From Brachyspira aalborgi (GTDB lineage: Bacteria; Spirochaetota; Brachyspiria; Brachyspirales; Brachyspiraceae), in NCBI RefSeq assembly GCF_008016455.1, contig NZ_SAXU01000001.1:1302001-1366000 (forward strand): a stretch of DNA of 64,000 nucleotides. Reading direction: 5' to 3'. Both the position numbers and the translations under genes were made by a program. Below are positions 10,571 through 19,159 of the stretch, piece by piece (position 1 is the first letter of the stretch; each line of letters opens with the position of its first letter). The notes under the pieces were generated by a model. It was not told the origin of the DNA. It searched no databases and was given only the letters and a program-made list of their open reading frames with translations.

Positions 10571-11623
10571 ATGATTATATTAGAAAATGTTAGTAAAACT
10601 TTTAATACCGAAAATAATAAAAAACTTAACGCCGTAAACGATGTTTCTTTGAAAATTGAAACAGGTTCGATATACGGAATAATAGGTTTTTCGGGAGCGG
10701 GCAAATCAACTCTCGTTAGATGCATTAATCTTTTAGAGCGTCCAACTTCTGGGCATGTTTATATAGACGATGTTGAAATGACTTCTTTATCAAATAGTCA
10801 GTTAAGAGAAAAAAGAAAAAAAATAGGAATGATATTTCAGCAATTCAATTTATTTGCTTCAAGAACGGTATTTAAAAATGTAGCTTATCCATTAAGATAC
10901 AGAGGCTTATCTAAAAAAGAAATTGAAAAAAAAGTTATGGCTTTGCTTGAGCTTGTCGATATAAAAGAAAAAGCTTTCGCCTATCCTTCGCAATTAAGCG
11001 GCGGACAAAAACAGAGAGTAGCGATTGCAAGAGCGCTTGCCAACGAACCAAATATACTTTTATGCGATGAAGCTACAAGCGCGTTAGACCCGCAAACTAC
11101 AAGCTCTATATTAAAATTATTAAAAAAATTAAACGAAACTTTAGGGCTTACTATAGTAGTTATAACTCATGAAATGAATGTAGTTAAAGAATTATGTCAT
11201 AAAGTAGCCGTTATGAATAAAGGAGTTTTAATTGAAGAAGGAAATATATTTGATGTATTTTCCGCTCCTAAAAATCAAATAACTAAAGATTTTATAGACA
11301 CAACTTCAAATGTTTCAAAAATATATTCTTTAGTCGAAGAAAAAGACGAACTTACAAAAATTAAACCAAACGAATGCATAGTTAGATTAAGATATAAAAA
11401 AGGAAATGTTGTAGAGCCTATGGTTTCGCATATTTCGAGAGTTTATAATGTTGATATTAATATTATATTTGCAAATGTCGAAGTAGTTGACGAAAGTCAT
11501 TTAGGCGGTTTGGTTGTTATAATGCATGAACTTGAAAAAGACGGAATAAAAAAATCGATTCTATTTTTACAAGAAAAAAATATTGATGTGGAGGTAATAT
11601 TAGATGCTAGAAATATTGACTAA
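10571..11623 (+). CDS. metN: Methionine ABC transporter ATP-binding protein MetN
   Basis: This 350-aa ATPase has the Walker A motif GFSGAGKST (near residue 38), the signature LSGGQKQR (near 141), and Walker B ILLCDEATSALDP. A C-terminal NIL domain (about 270-345) binds methionine in this family and inhibits transport when intracellular Met is high. It drives MetI, the next gene, which overlaps it by 20 nt and suggests translational coupling. It lies 32 nt after the symporter gene. Confidence 0.93.
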   Translation: MIILENVSKTFNTENNKKLNAVNDVSLKIETGSIYGIIGFSGAGKSTLVRCINLLERPTSGHVYIDDVEMTSLSNSQLREKRKKIGMIFQQFNLFASRTVFKNVAYPLRYRGLSKKEIEKKVMALLELVDIKEKAFAYPSQLSGGQKQRVAIARALANEPNILLCDEATSALDPQTTSSILKLLKKLNETLGLTIVVITHEMNVVKELCHKVAVMNKGVLIEEGNIFDVFSAPKNQITKDFIDTTSNVSKIYSLVEEKDELTKIKPNECIVRLRYKKGNVVEPMVSHISRVYNVDINIIFANVEVVDESHLGGLVVIMHELEKDGIKKSILFLQEKNIDVEVILDARNID

Positions 11624-12284
11624 ATTAATTCCAAATGTTATGAACGATTTGCCAAGACTTTATAAAAGCATAGGACAAACCTTTATAATGCTTATTCATT
11701 CGGGCTTAATATCGTTTTTTATAGGCGGTTTGCTTGGAATACTTTTGGTAGTTGCAAAAAAAGACGGAATATTAGAAAACAAATTAATATACAATATATT
11801 AAGCAATATTATTAATTTTTTTAGAGCTATTCCTTTTATTATTCTTCTTGCAATGCTCGTTCCTTTAACAAGATTAATTATGGGAACGGCAATCGGAGTA
11901 AAGGGCGCTATAGTTCCTTTAATATTTGGAACAGTGCCTTTTTTCGCAAGACAGATGGAAAGCGCATTATCCGAAGTTAATCCTGGTTTAATAGAAGCGG
12001 CTCAATCTATGGGTTCTTCTCCAATCGCTATAATTTTTAGAGTTTACTTAAAAGAAAGCATAGCGCCAATTGCAAGAGCTATTACGATAACTGCAATAAG
12101 TTTAATCGGATTAACTGCAATGGCTGGCGCAATAGGAGCTGGCGGACTTGGAGATTACGCTATTACGGCGGGATATTATAGAAATAAATTGGATATTATA
12201 TATGTTTCCGTTATACTTTTAGTAATATTGGTTGGAATAATTCAAGCGATAGGAAATTTTATAGTAAAAAAATCAACGCATTAA
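11604..12284 (+). CDS. metI: Methionine ABC transporter permease MetI
   Basis: This 226-aa inner-membrane permease has five predicted helices. The cytoplasmic coupling loop EAAQSMGSSP around residue 131 contacts the ATPase. Length and motifs fit MetI. The ATG at 11604 lies inside the end of metN and follows GAGGTAAT. With MetN and one of the four downstream MetQ-like lipoproteins it should form a MetNIQ importer for methionine or related compounds. Confidence 0.92.
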   Translation: MLEILTKLIPNVMNDLPRLYKSIGQTFIMLIHSGLISFFIGGLLGILLVVAKKDGILENKLIYNILSNIINFFRAIPFIILLAMLVPLTRLIMGTAIGVKGAIVPLIFGTVPFFARQMESALSEVNPGLIEAAQSMGSSPIAIIFRVYLKESIAPIARAITITAISLIGLTAMAGAIGAGGLGDYAITAGYYRNKLDIIYVSVILLVILVGIIQAIGNFIVKKSTH

Positions 12285-12301
12285 TTTAAGGAGTTTATTT
12301 T

Positions 12302-13258
12302 ATGAATAATATAAAGACAAGAAAAATAGCGATAATCGGAGCTGGACATGTCGGCTCTCATGCAGGATATTCTTTAGCTTCTCAAGGTTTAGTTGAAAAT
12401 ATAGTTTATATAGATATTGATAAGAAAAAAGCTTTCTCTCAAGCGTTAGATATATTTGATTCTATAGTTTATCTTCCGCATAGAATAATTGTTAAAGACG
12501 GAGATTATAGCGATATTGACGATGCCGATATAATGGTTATTTGCGCGGGACCTTTGCCTAATATGTCTCAAACAAGAATGGATACTTTAGGTGATACTGT
12601 AGCCGTTATGAAAGATATTATTTCAAATATAAAGAAAACTAAATTCGCGGGAATAATAATAAATATATCAAATCCTGCAGATGTTATTACTCATTATATT
12701 CAAAATCAATTAAATTACGATTATAAAAAAATAATATCGACAAGCACAACTTTAGATTCTGCAAGATTAAGAAGAGCGATATCGGAAGAAATAAATATTG
12801 ACCAAAAATCAATTTATGCATATTCTCTTGGAGAGCATGGCGAAAGTCAAATGGTAGCTTGGTCAACCGTCACTATTGCAGGCAAACCTTTATTTGAATT
12901 AATAAAAGAAAAACCTGAAAAATACGGAAAACTTGACTTAAATAAAATAGCCGAAAAAGGAAAAAAAGGAGGTTGGGAAGTATTGGGAGGAAAAGGCTCA
13001 ACCGAATTTGGAATCGGCGCTTCTCTTTCGGAAGTTGTAAAAGCCATAATATGCAATGAGCATAGAGTTTTGCCCATTTCGGTTTATTTAAATGGAGAGT
13101 ATGGACAAAAAGATGTTTATGCGAGCGTTCCAGCGGTTTTGGGAAAAGACGGAGTAGAAGAGATAATAGAGCTTAATATGACTGAAGAAGAAAAAAAATT
13201 ATTTGATAATTCTTGCAAAATTATGAGCGAAAATTATAAATTAGCTTTGGGTATGTAA
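12302..13258 (+). CDS. L-lactate/2-hydroxyacid dehydrogenase family
   Basis: This 318-aa NAD-dependent enzyme is of the lactate/malate dehydrogenase fold. It has the Rossmann motif GAGHVGSH (near residue 13), NISNPADV around 121, and the catalytic histidine in GEHGES near 180. The substrate-specificity loop reads PLPNMSQTR, without the Gln of true lactate dehydrogenases or the Arg of malate dehydrogenases. A branched or bulkier 2-oxo acid is therefore plausible, as in L-2-hydroxyisocaproate dehydrogenases. It lies 17 nt after metI with AAGGAG before the start, in the middle of the methionine-transport operon. A role on the 2-oxo acid of methionine or a similar amino acid is an inference from context. 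Confidence 0.8.
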   Translation: MNNIKTRKIAIIGAGHVGSHAGYSLASQGLVENIVYIDIDKKKAFSQALDIFDSIVYLPHRIIVKDGDYSDIDDADIMVICAGPLPNMSQTRMDTLGDTVAVMKDIISNIKKTKFAGIIINISNPADVITHYIQNQLNYDYKKIISTSTTLDSARLRRAISEEINIDQKSIYAYSLGEHGESQMVAWSTVTIAGKPLFELIKEKPEKYGKLDLNKIAEKGKKGGWEVLGGKGSTEFGIGASLSEVVKAIICNEHRVLPISVYLNGEYGQKDVYASVPAVLGKDGVEEIIELNMTEEEKKLFDNSCKIMSENYKLALGM

Positions 13259-13302
13259 TTTTTTAAATTAAAAATCTAAATAAAAAAAGAGGTAAAATTA
13301 AA

Positions 13303-14097
13303 ATGAAAAGAATAATTATATTTTTTATATGCATAATATTATTAATATCATGCAAAGAAAAACCAACAAATAAAATTAAAGTTGGAATTATAGGAGATTC
13401 GGAAAAAGTTATTTGGCAAGAAGTTATAAATAAAGTTTCTAAAGACGGAATAGAAATAGAGCTTATAACTTTTGGAGATTATCTTTTGCCTAATCAGGCT
13501 TTGAATGACGGAGATTTGGATTTAAATAATTTTCAGCATCATGCATTTTTCGACAATGAAATAAAAAATAAAGGTTATAATCTAACTGCAATAGCCGATA
13601 CTTGTTTGGCTGCAATGAATATTTATTCTCAAAAAATTTCTAATGTAAACGAAATTAAAAGAGGAGATAAAATTGCAATTCCAAATGACCCTTCAAACGG
13701 AGGAAGAGCCTTAAAAGTTTTAGAAGCCGCGGGTTTAATAAAACTTAAAGATAAAAGCGTAGCTAATCCAATAGTTAAAGATATAATCGATAATCCTTTA
13801 AATTTAGAGATAATTGAAGTAGACGCTGGAAGTATATATAGACTGCTTCCCGATGTCGCTTGCGCGGTTATAAATTGTAATTTTGCTTTAAGTTTCGGAC
13901 TTAATCCGAGCCAAGACGCGATTTTTCAAGATAATCCTACAAATTATTCTGGAAATGGCTATATAAATATAATAGTTGCAAGAACGGAAGATAAAGACAA
14001 TGAAATATTAAAAAAGATAGTAAACGCTTATCAATCTGACGAAGTAAAAGAAATTTACGCTAATGATTTTAAGGGAGCTTTAATAGCGGTTTGGTAA
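13303..14097 (+). CDS. MetQ/NlpA-family substrate-binding lipoprotein 1
   Basis: This 264-aa lipoprotein has a short signal sequence ending in lipobox LLISC (Cys 17) and is anchored on the outer face of the inner membrane. The family pattern DGDLDLNNFQHH (about residues 68-79) and the later motif IPNDPSNGGRALKVL line the ligand pocket in MetQ proteins. It is the first of four tandem paralogues that presumably share MetN and MetI. The start follows AAGAGG. Its central 130 bp are nearly identical to those of copy 3. The exact ligand is unknown. Confidence 0.88.
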   Translation: MKRIIIFFICIILLISCKEKPTNKIKVGIIGDSEKVIWQEVINKVSKDGIEIELITFGDYLLPNQALNDGDLDLNNFQHHAFFDNEIKNKGYNLTAIADTCLAAMNIYSQKISNVNEIKRGDKIAIPNDPSNGGRALKVLEAAGLIKLKDKSVANPIVKDIIDNPLNLEIIEVDAGSIYRLLPDVACAVINCNFALSFGLNPSQDAIFQDNPTNYSGNGYINIIVARTEDKDNEILKKIVNAYQSDEVKEIYANDFKGALIAVW

Positions 14098-14152
14098 AGC
14101 TATAATTTATAAAAATTTAAAACTAAAAAAATAATTTTTTAAGGAGAAAATA

Positions 14153-14974
14153 ATGATATTAAAAAAGATTTCTATCAAGAGAGTATTGTTTATATTGGTT
14201 ATATTTACGGCTATATTTTTTGCCGCATGTTCCAAAAATAAGGATAGCATAACTGTAAAAATAGGATTTGTTGGAGAATCCGATATGGTTATATGGAAGC
14301 CCGTTCAGGAAAAACTTTCTAAAGAGGGAATAAATTTAGAGCTTATTTCATTTGCTGACTATATTCCTAACCAGGCGCTTAATGATGGCGAGATTGATTT
14401 GAATGCATTTCAGCATCATGCCTATTTAAATGATGAAGTATCAAATAAAGGCTACGATATAGTCGCTATAGCCGATACTTATATTTCTGCAATGAATATT
14501 TATTCTCAAAAAATCTCTAATGTAAACGAAATTAAAAGAGGAGATAAAATTGCAATTCCAAACAATCCTTCAAACAAAGGAAGAGCCTTAAAAGTATTGC
14601 AAGCTGCAGGATTAATAAAACTTAAAGATAACGCCCCTGATAATCCCGAAATATCCGATATAGCTGAAAATTCTCTGGACTTGGATATAGTGGAAGTTGA
14701 GGCTGCGAGTATATACGGTTTTCTTCCAGATGTGGCATGCGCCATTATAAATTGTAATTTTGCTTTGGATTTTGGACTTAATCCTGGAAAGGATTTTATA
14801 TTTCAAGATAATCCAAAAATATATGATAATAATATGTATGTTAATTTAATAGCTGCGAGGACTGAAGATAAAGATAACGAAATATATAAAAAAATAGTTG
14901 ACGCTTATCATTCGCCCGAAGTAGAAAAAGTTTACGCGGAAGATTTTAAAGGAGCTTATATAGCGGTTTGGTGA
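14153..14974 (+). CDS. MetQ/NlpA-family substrate-binding lipoprotein 2
   Basis: This 273-aa paralogue has a longer signal peptide and lipobox FFAAC (Cys 26). It shares the NDGEIDLNAFQHH pocket motif. Two substitutions mark the binding region: IPNNPSNKGR replaces the IPNDPSNGGR of its siblings, and VEAASIYGFLPD replaces the VDAGGIY version. These changes sit in segments that contact ligand in MetQ structures, so its specificity may differ. AAGGAG precedes the start. Confidence 0.88.
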   Translation: MILKKISIKRVLFILVIFTAIFFAACSKNKDSITVKIGFVGESDMVIWKPVQEKLSKEGINLELISFADYIPNQALNDGEIDLNAFQHHAYLNDEVSNKGYDIVAIADTYISAMNIYSQKISNVNEIKRGDKIAIPNNPSNKGRALKVLQAAGLIKLKDNAPDNPEISDIAENSLDLDIVEVEAASIYGFLPDVACAIINCNFALDFGLNPGKDFIFQDNPKIYDNNMYVNLIAARTEDKDNEIYKKIVDAYHSPEVEKVYAEDFKGAYIAVW

Positions 14975-14976
14975 AT

Positions 14977-15062
14977 TGAAATTTTTATTATTATAATATA
15001 AAATATTTCAATCATTTTAAAAATTAAAAAAATAAAAAACGCCAAATAAACGGCGAAGGAGA
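14977..15062 (+). promoter_or_regulatory. Hairpins between lipoproteins 2 and 3
   Basis: This 93-nt gap is longer than the others in the operon. It contains an AT-rich inverted repeat (TTGAAAT at 14978 with ATTTCAA at about 15005) and a short CGCC/GGCG hairpin directly upstream of the AAGGAG of copy 3. These may set relative expression or stabilise the upstream message. Function is inferred only. Confidence 0.35.
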
Positions 15063-15067
15063 AACTA

Positions 15068-15904
15068 ATGAAAATAAAAAAACAATTGCTTATTTCGTTG
15101 TCTATATTTGTTATATTGTCTTCGTTTATGACTATGCTTTTTATATCATGTTCCAATGAAAATAAGGGTAGTATAATCGTAAAAATAGGACATGTCGGAG
15201 AATCGGATAGAGCTATATGGAAACCGATTCAAGAAAAACTTTCTAAAGAAGGAATAACCGTAGAACTTGTTTCTTTTGCCGATTATTCTATGCCAAATCA
15301 GGCTTTGAATGACGGAGATATAGATTTGAACGCTTTTCAGCATCATGCATATTTCTATAATGAAACTAATACTAAAGGTTATAATTTGTCTATAATAGGA
15401 CTTACTTTTATCTCGGCAATGAATATTTATTCTCAAAAAATTTCTAATGTAAACGAAGTTAAAAGAGGAGATAAAATTGCAATTCCAAACGACCCTTCAA
15501 ACGGAGGAAGAGCCTTAAAAGTTTTAGAAGCTGCGGGTTTAATAAAACTTAAAAATAACGCTCCCGATAATCCCGAAGTTTCGGATATAGGACAAAATCC
15601 TTTAAACTTGGAAATAATAGAAGTCGATGCGGGCGGAATATATAGATTGCTTCCCGATGTCGCTTGCGCGGTTATAAATTGTAATTACGCTTTAGATTTT
15701 GGATTAAATCCTGGCGAAGATTTTATATTTCAAGATAATCCAAAAATATATAACAACAATATGTATATTAATTTAATAGCTTCAAGAACGGAAGATAAAG
15801 ATAATGAAATATACAAAAAAATTGCTGACGCTTATCATTCGCCCGAAGTAGAAAAAGTTTACGCGGAAGAATTTAAGGGCGCTTATTTGCCAGCTTGGAA
15901 ATAA
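15068..15904 (+). CDS. MetQ/NlpA-family substrate-binding lipoprotein 3
   Basis: This 278-aa paralogue has a 27-residue signal peptide and lipobox LFISC (Cys 28). The pocket motifs NDGDIDLNAFQHH and IPNDPSNGGRALKVL match copy 1, while the C-terminal third matches copy 2 at the DNA level, giving the gene a mosaic appearance. AAGGAG precedes the start. It most likely delivers methionine or a close analogue to MetNI. Confidence 0.88.
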   Translation: MKIKKQLLISLSIFVILSSFMTMLFISCSNENKGSIIVKIGHVGESDRAIWKPIQEKLSKEGITVELVSFADYSMPNQALNDGDIDLNAFQHHAYFYNETNTKGYNLSIIGLTFISAMNIYSQKISNVNEVKRGDKIAIPNDPSNGGRALKVLEAAGLIKLKNNAPDNPEVSDIGQNPLNLEIIEVDAGGIYRLLPDVACAVINCNYALDFGLNPGEDFIFQDNPKIYNNNMYINLIASRTEDKDNEIYKKIADAYHSPEVEKVYAEEFKGAYLPAWK

Positions 15905-15951
15905 AATAACAAAAATTTAAAATTATATAAATAAAAAAAGGAGAAATTAAA

Positions 15952-16788
15952 ATGAAAAAAGTTTTAAACATTTTGACAATTGCATTAATTATTATTTTTG
16001 CAATCATATCATGCCAAGAAGGAAGCGATTCTTCTTCAAGCGCGAGTTATTCTAACAAAGTTATAAAAGTTGGATTTGCAGGAGATTCGGATTATCAAAT
16101 TTGGAATCCTATAGTTTCAAATTTGGCAAAAGAAGGAATAACGGTAGAATTGGTTACTTTTGCCGATTATACGATACCTAATCAGGCTTTAAATGACGGC
16201 GAGATAGATTTGAACGCGTTTCAACATTATGCCTATTTCAATGACGAAGTTTCAAATAAAGGTTATAAATTAACCGCTATAGCTAACACTTATATATCGG
16301 CAATGAATATTTATTCCAAAAAGATTAAAAGCGTTAGCGAAGTTAAAAAAGGCGATAAAGTTGCAATTCCAAACGACCCTACAAACGGCGGAAGAGCATT
16401 AAAAGTTTTAGAAGCTGCGGGATTGATAAAAGTAAAACCTGAAGCTGGCGATACTCCGAGCGTTTCCGATATAATCGACAATCCTTTAAATTTGGATATA
16501 ATCACAGTCGATGCGGGCGGAATATATAGCTTGCTTCCCGATGTAGCTTGCGCGGTTATAAACGGAAATTATGCGATAGACTTCGGATTAAATCCAGGTT
16601 CCGATTATATATTTAAAGACGACCCTGCGATTTATAGCGGAAATTCTTTCGTTAATTTAATCGCGGCAAGAACTAAAGATAAAGATAACGAATTATATAA
16701 AAAAGTTGTCGCAGCTTATCAATCTGAAACGGTTGAAGAAATCTACGCTAACAATTTTAAAGGTTCTTATTTGCCAACTTGGAAATAA
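15952..16788 (+). CDS. MetQ/NlpA-family substrate-binding lipoprotein 4
   Basis: This 278-aa member is the most divergent of the four. Lipobox AIISC (Cys 21) is followed by a Ser-rich linker (residues 25-34). It has QHYAYF where the others have QHHA, IPNDPTNGGRALKVL, and VINGNYA where copies 1-3 have VINCN. These differences near the ligand site suggest another preference. AAAGGAG precedes the start, and the operon terminator follows within 65 nt. Confidence 0.88.
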   Translation: MKKVLNILTIALIIIFAIISCQEGSDSSSSASYSNKVIKVGFAGDSDYQIWNPIVSNLAKEGITVELVTFADYTIPNQALNDGEIDLNAFQHYAYFNDEVSNKGYKLTAIANTYISAMNIYSKKIKSVSEVKKGDKVAIPNDPTNGGRALKVLEAAGLIKVKPEAGDTPSVSDIIDNPLNLDIITVDAGGIYSLLPDVACAVINGNYAIDFGLNPGSDYIFKDDPAIYSGNSFVNLIAARTKDKDNELYKKVVAAYQSETVEEIYANNFKGSYLPTWK

Positions 16789-16852
16789 TAAGAGTAAAAC
16801 TATAAAAATATTTAAGAATATCTTAAAAATTAAAATAGTTCTTGTAAAATAA

Positions 16853-16893
16853 AGACTCTATTATTAATTAATTTAATAATGGAGTTTTTTTAT
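16853..16893 (+). terminator. Terminator of the met transport operon
   Basis: GACTCTATTATT pairs with AATAATGGAGT (one G-U) around a short AT loop and is followed by seven T. It ends the symporter-metNI-dehydrogenase-lipoprotein operon. Confidence 0.85.
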
Positions 16894-16920
16894 TTTATAA
16901 TTTAAATATTCAAGACTAAA

Positions 16921-16963
16921 ATCCGCATTGACGAGCAATCGACTTTTAATAAAATTCATTTAT
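16921..16963. repeat. Dispersed ATTG...CAAT element, copy 1
   Basis: The short hairpin element CATTGACGAGCAATC is followed by CTTTTAATAAAATTC. The same tail and related hairpin recur at 22988-23032, and hairpin-only relatives occur at 20437-20463 and 21971-21999. All copies are intergenic. Confidence 0.55.
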
Positions 16964-16978
16964 TAATTAAATTAAATT

Positions 16979-17006
16979 TTGACAAATAAAATTATTCTGT
17001 TATAAT
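16979..17006 (+). promoter_or_regulatory. Promoter of Rpn gene 1 (leaderless)
   Basis: TTGACA (16979-16984) and TATAAT (17001-17006) are 16 bp apart. Only 7 nt separate TATAAT from the ATG at 17014, so transcription should begin at or next to the A of the start codon. No ribosome binding site exists. The layout matches that of Rpn gene 2 base for base. Confidence 0.75.
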
Positions 17007-17013
17007 ATATCTT

Positions 17014-17895
17014 ATGAAAAAAAATAGAGAAATTGACAAGTTAAATGATTTATTTGTCCGATACTTGCTCGGCAAAAACGGAAACGAAAATATGCTTGAG
17101 GATATGGTTAACGCCGCTTTAAGTGATTTCAATTTTGAAGAAGTTAAAGATTTGGAAATAATCGACCCTTATAACCTTTCGGAAAATATAGATTTGAAAG
17201 AATCAATTATAGATATAAAAGCGAAAACAAAAGACAATCAAACTGTAATTATTGAAATTCAACTTTGCGGAAATATGGATTTTGTCAAAAGAATTTTTTA
17301 TTATATTTCAAAAAATATTGTAAACGAATTAAAGGAAGGCGAAGATTATAAAAAATTGCCAAGAATTATAAGCATAAATTTACTTAATTTTAATTTAGAT
17401 TTTGGAGACGAAGGAAAACCTCACCGTTGCTTTAAATTAATCGATACGAAAAATCATAATATAGATTTAGATTTTATTCAAATGCATATTATAGAAGCGA
17501 AGAGGTTTATTGAAATAATTGAAAAATCTACTTTAAACGAACTTAAAAAGAATAGATTATTAACTTGGATGAAATTTTTTACAAGCAAAAATTTAAAAGC
17601 TATAGAAAAAGAATTAATGGAGGCAAACCCGATTATGACAAAAGTAATTGAAGAATACAAAAGATTTACTTCTGACGATAAACTTATGAGAGCTTATGAC
17701 GCCCGAGATGCATTTTTACTAGGGCAAAAAATGATGTTATCAAGAGAAAGAGAGGAAGGTAAAGCGGAAGGAATTAAAGAAGGAATTGAAAAACAAAATT
17801 ATACCATTGCAAAATCAATGAAAAAAGACGGAGCGGATATTAACCTAATCTCAAAATACACAGGCTTAAGTATTGAAGAAATTGAAAAATTATAA
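17014..17895 (+). CDS. Rpn-family PD-(D/E)XK nuclease 1
   Basis: This 293-aa protein belongs to the recombination-promoting nuclease/putative transposase (Rpn, PDDEXK) family. Core residues visible are D67 (IIDIK) and E81-x-Q83 (VIIEIQ), the usual Rpn catalytic arrangement. An amphipathic central region and a C-terminal tail (EGIKEGIEKQ then TGLSIEEIEKL) are typical of the family. Such proteins cut DNA and promote RecA-independent recombination; they are not true transposases, and no terminal repeats flank the gene. It is a single gene with an apparently leaderless promoter. A paralogue lies 3.8 kb away. Confidence 0.85.
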   Translation: MKKNREIDKLNDLFVRYLLGKNGNENMLEDMVNAALSDFNFEEVKDLEIIDPYNLSENIDLKESIIDIKAKTKDNQTVIIEIQLCGNMDFVKRIFYYISKNIVNELKEGEDYKKLPRIISINLLNFNLDFGDEGKPHRCFKLIDTKNHNIDLDFIQMHIIEAKRFIEIIEKSTLNELKKNRLLTWMKFFTSKNLKAIEKELMEANPIMTKVIEEYKRFTSDDKLMRAYDARDAFLLGQKMMLSREREEGKAEGIKEGIEKQNYTIAKSMKKDGADINLISKYTGLSIEEIEKL

Positions 17896-17961
17896 ATAGA
17901 AAAATAATTATAAAATTTTAGCGTTTAATAATTTTTACTTGTATTAAATTATTTAAAATAA

Positions 17962-18693
17962 TTATCTTAATTTATCTTTCAAATTGTTTGCGCTTTTACC
18001 ATTATAAAGTATATATAGATATTCTATGCTACTATCTTTTATATAAAATAAATCCCCATGTTTAACTTTATTGATTTTTATATTTGATTCGTCATAATCT
18101 ATAATTTGTTCAAATTCATTTGTTTTGTCGTTAAATTTATATAAATGTAAAAATGAAATGGCTCTATCGTTTGGATTATAACTTATTAAATATGAACAAC
18201 CCATAAAAATATCTCCATTCACGGTTTTTACAATAATATTTGAATCTACACTTTTTTCATTTATTTTAAGTTCGTAAAATAATTCTTCCCAAATATGTTT
18301 ATAAGGCGTCTGGTCAAAAATTTTCGCATATATTTTATATATAAAATTTCTTGTTTTATCAAAACGATACATAAACGCTCCAATAATAATACCTATTATA
18401 AACGAAATAAAATAAATTGCAGATAAAAATAAAGCTATATTTATCTTATTTTCAAATAATTCGTTTTTATCAAATGAAATAATTATTTTTAATATATTAT
18501 CTATAAAATTAAATAAGCTAAATTTAGAAATAAAAAGAATTAACAACCATAAAATAATAGTCGCTATAATAGATTGCAAAATTTTATAAAAAGTATTTAC
18601 ATTTCTTACATACGAAAATAAATTTATCGAACTAATGACAATAAAACCAGGCAAAATAAATATTATAGAGGTTATAAAAGTAGAAAAATCCAT
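17962..18693 (-). CDS. Membrane protein, possibly DUF6338-like
   Basis: This 243-aa protein has an N-terminal hydrophobic segment beginning FITSIIFILPGFIVISS, where a conserved-looking Pro-Gly sits inside the helix. Two more membrane segments follow (about 37-57 and 85-110). The C-terminal half, about 130 residues, is soluble, polar and rich in beta-forming segments. The layout reminds me of DUF6338 proteins, but that is recall rather than proof. Its ATG begins 2 nt after the stop codon of a 54-aa ORF, so the two are translationally coupled. Confidence 0.6.
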   Translation of the reverse strand: MDFSTFITSIIFILPGFIVISSINLFSYVRNVNTFYKILQSIIATIILWLLILFISKFSLFNFIDNILKIIISFDKNELFENKINIALFLSAIYFISFIIGIIIGAFMYRFDKTRNFIYKIYAKIFDQTPYKHIWEELFYELKINEKSVDSNIIVKTVNGDIFMGCSYLISYNPNDRAISFLHLYKFNDKTNEFEQIIDYDESNIKINKVKHGDLFYIKDSSIEYLYILYNGKSANNLKDKLR

Positions 18694-18695
18694 GA

Positions 18696-18860
18696 TTATC
18701 GATTATTACTATTCGTATTATTGCTATTATTTATATTTGTATTACTATTTTTATTATTAAAATCTTTTACAATTTCCCTTAATTTATCTACACTTTTAGA
18801 TACATTATTAATATTTAAATTCTCGGTGGATTGTTTATTTTTATTAAAAATATTAAACAT
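18696..18860 (-). CDS. Small Asn-rich protein, 54 aa
   Basis: A short ORF starts at ATG 18860 behind a strong AAGGAG, and a perfect promoter lies 31 nt upstream. It encodes a basic N-terminus (MFNIFNKNKQ), a possible amphipathic helix (residues 17-35, NNVSKSVDKLREIVKDF), and a tail made almost only of Asn, Ser and Thr. The stop codon lies 2 nt before the start of the membrane protein at 17962-18693, forming a two-gene operon. It has no recognised family. The RBS, promoter and coupling make it more credible than a random short ORF. Confidence 0.6.
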   Translation of the reverse strand: MFNIFNKNKQSTENLNINNVSKSVDKLREIVKDFNNKNSNTNINNSNNTNSNNR

Positions 18861-18891
18861 ATTTACTCCTTAAAAAATTTTTCCTGTTTCT

Positions 18892-18920
18892 ATTATATCA
18901 TATATAATTAATTTTGTCAA
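18892..18920 (-). promoter_or_regulatory. Consensus promoter of the two-gene membrane operon
   Basis: On the minus strand TTGACA (18915-18920) and TATAAT (18892-18897) are 17 bp apart. The predicted start is near 18885, 25 nt before the small ORF. Confidence 0.85.
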
Positions 18921-19011
18921 GTCTTTTTTAGTTAAAAATTCAAAATTTTAATTAATAATTGATAAATTAATATAAAAAATAAAACATTTACTACATATTT
19001 TTTACTAATCA

Positions 19012-19047
19012 TAAAAAAAACCGCAGACTTAAAAAAGCCCGCGGTTT
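19012..19047 (-). terminator. Terminator of second vsp gene
   Basis: On the minus strand AAACCGCGGGC pairs with GTCTGCGGTTT (11 bp with two G-U pairs) around an 8-nt loop and is followed by eight T. It is 112 nt past the vsp stop codon. It should also separate vsp from the small-ORF operon further downstream on the same strand. Confidence 0.9.
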
Positions 19048-19159
19048 AACCAACTTTATTTTATAAACAAACGCTCAATTTTCAGTCTTACGATTAAACT
19101 TTTAAAATCCAATCGTAAATATTTTTTGCTTCCTTTTTACTCAAAAAGAACAAAATCTA

